Assembly (NCBI RefSeq): GCF_011397635.1
Contig: NC_064767.1
Location: forward strand, 20,696,537-20,760,536
Origin: Epinephelus fuscoguttatus
Lineage: Eukaryota; Chordata; Actinopteri; Perciformes; Serranidae
Length of the DNA stretch: 64,000 nt
Reading direction: 5' to 3'
The position numbers and the translations under genes were made by a program. Every line of letters begins with the position of its first letter. The stretch's first letter is position 1. Shown one piece after another: positions 61,701 to 64,000 of the stretch. Under the pieces are notes generated by a model that was given only the letters and a program-made list of their open reading frames with translations, had not been told where the DNA came from and ran no database searches.

Positions 61701-63877
61701 AACTGACTGGACAATGCTCCTGAATAGCTCGTCACCACCGCAGAACTATGATAACATTTCTAAAAGGACAATAGTGGAAAACAATTGCAGCAGAGAGTAG
61801 GAAGCAGAATTCTTTATTCTGTGTTTCTGTAAACCTAAAAACAGCCTATATGTTATCATTTACCTGTAAATCATTTACCATCATGATTTTCCTGTGACTC
61901 TTTTCTTTTCTATGGCATCTTCAACAAAACGCATATATTCACCAGATGCTATAAAGCTAATTTTTTAGGCTTTATAGGGGCTCCAAATAATTTTCCTAAA
62001 AATCTAATTGTTTAAAAACATGTTAATACAATCAACACACATCCTCAGGGTCATTAAAGAGAAGTTATTTGACTATGTATCAAAACCAGCATTTACAATT
62101 ACAAGTTACAATTGTACGGCAGTGGAACATTCATGGTTTGCAGAATCAGTAAATGACCTTCTCCCAAACAAGATGAAGATGAAATATTCTTTTCAGTGCA
62201 AAACACAAAGTATGCAACCTCTATTTAATTTTCCAAATGTAAAATAATGGTTATCATGTTCTGCCAGAACTAGACTATTGACCTTATTCTACACACCTTT
62301 AAGAATGTAGCCTGTTTTAAACCGCTGTGTTACATCATTTATTTCCCTCTCGTACTAATTCTCAGCCCCATTATTTCTATCATGCTGCACTTGTGATATA
62401 TTCTTGTCCTTTTTAACAGCCATATACCACATGACCAAGTATAGATTACAGTCTTTGTTGCAAAATGCCATAAAAATCTTCTTCATCAATGTGAAAGCTT
62501 AGAAAATTAAAACATACTGTTTACACAACAAGAACAGTATTGAAATTGGTGTTGTCTAAATCTCCACTAGTATCAGATTACTGCAGTGTGTGTGGGCACG
62601 AGCACCTCTCGGTTGCAATATCCTGTGAAACAAAAGAGCAGCTGTTTTATTCTCACCTGTTTTGCAAGGGGTGCTTGATATACTGCTCAGGATTCGCAAC
62701 AACTTGGCTGTCAGGTTGTTGTTCTTCAGTTTCAGGTGCTTTCTGCGGAGAGAGAGAGACACAAACACATCATATACTATATTTGGAGACAGAAGACATT
62801 CATTCAAATTATGTCAGTCTCGTTTAAGTATCCAGAGATTGTGCAGGTTTTATGCAAAGCTGACGTCAGAGAGGAACTAATATGTTACTAATCTTTTGAC
62901 ATGGGGCTAGATGTGGAGTTTTGCTTTCTGTTGAGTTACAATGCAACTTAAATAATGTATTCTCCTTATCTAAAAACGATTTCATAAACTTGTGTGACGA
63001 GTCCAGCTGGGCAAATGCCTTTTCATTTGCAATTGCCTTCTCAATTCCAGGTATTAAATGTAAAAAAGGGTAATTCTGAAAACTCATTTTTACTTTCTTC
63101 AACATTACCAAAACCATCTACCTGATGGCCATCGCATCCATTTTAATTTTTGATTTTCCCCACGGAATAGCTATCCCACACACAGCTAAATATCTTATGA
63201 AACACTCACATACACGGTCACACTATCCAAATGTAAGCGTTATCTTTTAATACAGGCTATAAACGTAATTATTTGACAGCACTGTCCTGCTATACAACAT
63301 CATTATTTTAACAATTACATGTAACAGCTCACTGAAAACAGCTAGCATAAGGTTGGTACGAAATTAACAGTGAGTAAAATATACGCTAACGCCACAGTTA
63401 GGTAAGTTAACATCGCTAGCATTAGTTTTAGCAGACGCGCTAAGCTAAAGCTACAAGCTAGATACACACGTGTCAAGATTGTCAAAAATGTAATCAATAA
63501 TATCGCAGCACGAGCATTTAAAGGTACAGACGGTTGATTAAAATCACCGTATGATATTGACTCTGATATCGAAGCAGATTAAAACAAATCATTGATTGTA
63601 GTTTGAATGAACGACGTCCAGTCAGAGTCCCTCCCTGCCAACAAAGTCAGGCACTGCCTTATCCATCACATGCTAACGGCTAACAGTGATCCACGCGAAG
63701 TGACACATCTGTGGGCCGAAACACAGCCATTTCACCAAAATAGTTGGTGCCGTTTCAAGGAAGTAAGATTATAGAACAAAGTCGACTGGTATAGTGAACA
63801 TGTAGCGAGTCTTTCCGTGAATATTGGTCGATTTTTGAGCTATCTCTTGTCTCTCTTACCGGCTCGGATGTCGCCAT
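55715..63877 (-). CDS. eif4e1c: Eukaryotic translation initiation factor 4E, class 1 (eIF4E1c type)
   Basis: This is the mRNA cap-binding subunit of eIF4F. Seven exons (63860-63877, 62657-62742, 57890-57985, 57534-57597, 57241-57354, 56973-57112, 55715-55829) join in phase to 210 residues. Numbering is human minus 7 with no gaps in the core. The cap-stacking tryptophans are Trp49 and Trp95, with Glu96 after the latter. Phosphate contacts are Arg150 and Lys155, and the eIF4G/4E-BP contact is Trp66 (EDFWALYNH). The Mnk target is Ser202 in SKSGSTTKN. HPLQNRWALWYFKNDKSKSW is intact. Substitutions such as QQPSKLGFGCDYCLFK, MWEDDRNKLGGRWLM, FDEASEDVCG and the NMYSV end differ from vertebrate eIF4E1A/1B and match my recollection of the fish-specific eif4e1c. 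Plain eif4ea/eif4eb is the alternative. All catalytic-contact residues are present, so it should bind cap. Confidence 0.92.
55980..56480. repeat. A-rich low-complexity stretch in the last eif4e1c intron
   Basis: This stretch is dominated by AAAATAAATATA-like words with no coding or transposon signal. A (TG)n run of about 25 bases follows at 56765-56789. Confidence 0.7.
58032..58386. mobile_element. Short TTAA-type MITE related to 16981-18816
   Basis: The left end is TTAAAGGGACAGTTCATCTC. The right end, read on the minus strand, is AAGGGCAGTTCACCCTTGAA. The internal phrase GACATCCCTACGGTCGATAT is shared with 17600-17630. It lies in eif4e1c intron 2. Confidence 0.7.
59995..60270 (+). mobile_element. 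Widespread 'CTCTGCCAA...GGAGGTCTGC' repeat, diverged
   Basis: ACCTCTGCCAACAAGGTCAT at the left and TTGGTGGAGGTCTGCATTCT then CTCAGTG at the right, with TTAGCGGGATTACAGAAAAA near the start, match a repeat recognised from many fish and invertebrate genomes. It has no coding capacity. Confidence 0.5.
61033..61365. mobile_element. MITE with TTTATTAGGTACACCT end
   Basis: The left end, CAGTTTATTAGGTACACCTA, is partly mirrored by AGTGTACCAAATACACTGGG at about 61338-61357. It is an imperfect non-autonomous DNA element inside eif4e1c intron 2. Confidence 0.45.
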
Positions 63878-64000
63878 CTTGACAGTAGAAGTGTTCTGCC
63901 CGTTCAGCGCTTCTGCGTCACGCTCCAACCACTCACACACCTACGGAAGCCGAGGGAGTCCAGTCCGAGGTGGGTGACATTAAAGCAAGGAAGGTTCACT
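63878..64000 (-). promoter_or_regulatory. eif4e1c 5' UTR/promoter region (partial)
   Basis: The ATG at 63877 begins MATSEP, and the 18-base coding part of exon 1 ends in a clean donor CCG/GTAAGAG at 63859. The upstream sequence to the window edge is GC-richer. An in-frame ATG exists further upstream (63940), but the family start is MATSEP, so 63877 is preferred. Confidence 0.55.

Larger units (their letters stand above)
58387..62656. other. Rest of eif4e1c intron 2, no gene
   Basis: A large intron with a poly-T tract (59664-59690), a repeat at about 59995-60270 and a MITE at about 61033-61365, each listed separately. An open frame at 58501-58776 has no recognisable domain. No nested gene is supported. 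Confidence 0.5.

Noticed and set aside
63755-63940. Upstream in-frame ATG extending eIF4E by 21 residues
   Set aside because: The family starts at MATSEP-like sequence, and the extension is not conserved in eIF4E1 proteins.

Overview
The window is nuclear DNA from a teleost fish, most likely a percomorph. The evidence is four intron-split vertebrate genes with compact introns and GT/CA microsatellites. There are also many fish-type mobile elements: V-SINEs, hAT-like and TTAA-type MITEs, L2/CR1-like LINE fragments and a Tc1-like end. All exon coordinates below were joined by hand from splice signals, reading frame and family knowledge. Every reconstructed reading frame closes without a break.

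Layout. Positions 1-19.9 kb hold no gene I can support. They are dense in decayed and nested transposons, including one element family present three times with an expandable tandem repeat of about 20-25 bp. Positions 19.9-38.95 kb carry ccar1 on the minus strand (25 coding exons plus a 5' UTR exon, 1,254 aa predicted), a nuclear coactivator of transcription and apoptosis signalling. Positions 39.0-44.6 kb carry nfu1 on the minus strand (8 exons, 262 aa), a mitochondrial Fe-S cluster carrier whose 3' end nearly touches the ccar1 promoter. Positions 46.6-52.7 kb carry a plus-strand DRAM/TMEM150-family membrane protein (7 coding exons, 248 aa), divergent from nfu1. Positions 54.6-63.9 kb carry a minus-strand cap-binding eIF4E of class 1 (7 exons, 210 aa), which I assign to the fish eif4e1c paralogue. 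It converges on the TMEM150-like gene.

The four genes are unrelated in pathway (transcription coactivation, Fe-S assembly, membrane or autophagy, translation initiation), so this is ordinary eukaryotic neighbourhood and not an operon. I found no previously undescribed multi-gene system. The most notable signals are about RNA splicing and genome structure: a U12-type intron in the TMEM150-like gene, two GC-AG introns in ccar1, and a 355-363 bp duplication inside ccar1 that copied a real exon-intron junction into another intron. Also notable are a 23-residue polyglutamine tract in ccar1, an intact 677-bp hAT-type element with a perfect 8-bp target duplication, and several transposon-in-transposon nests.
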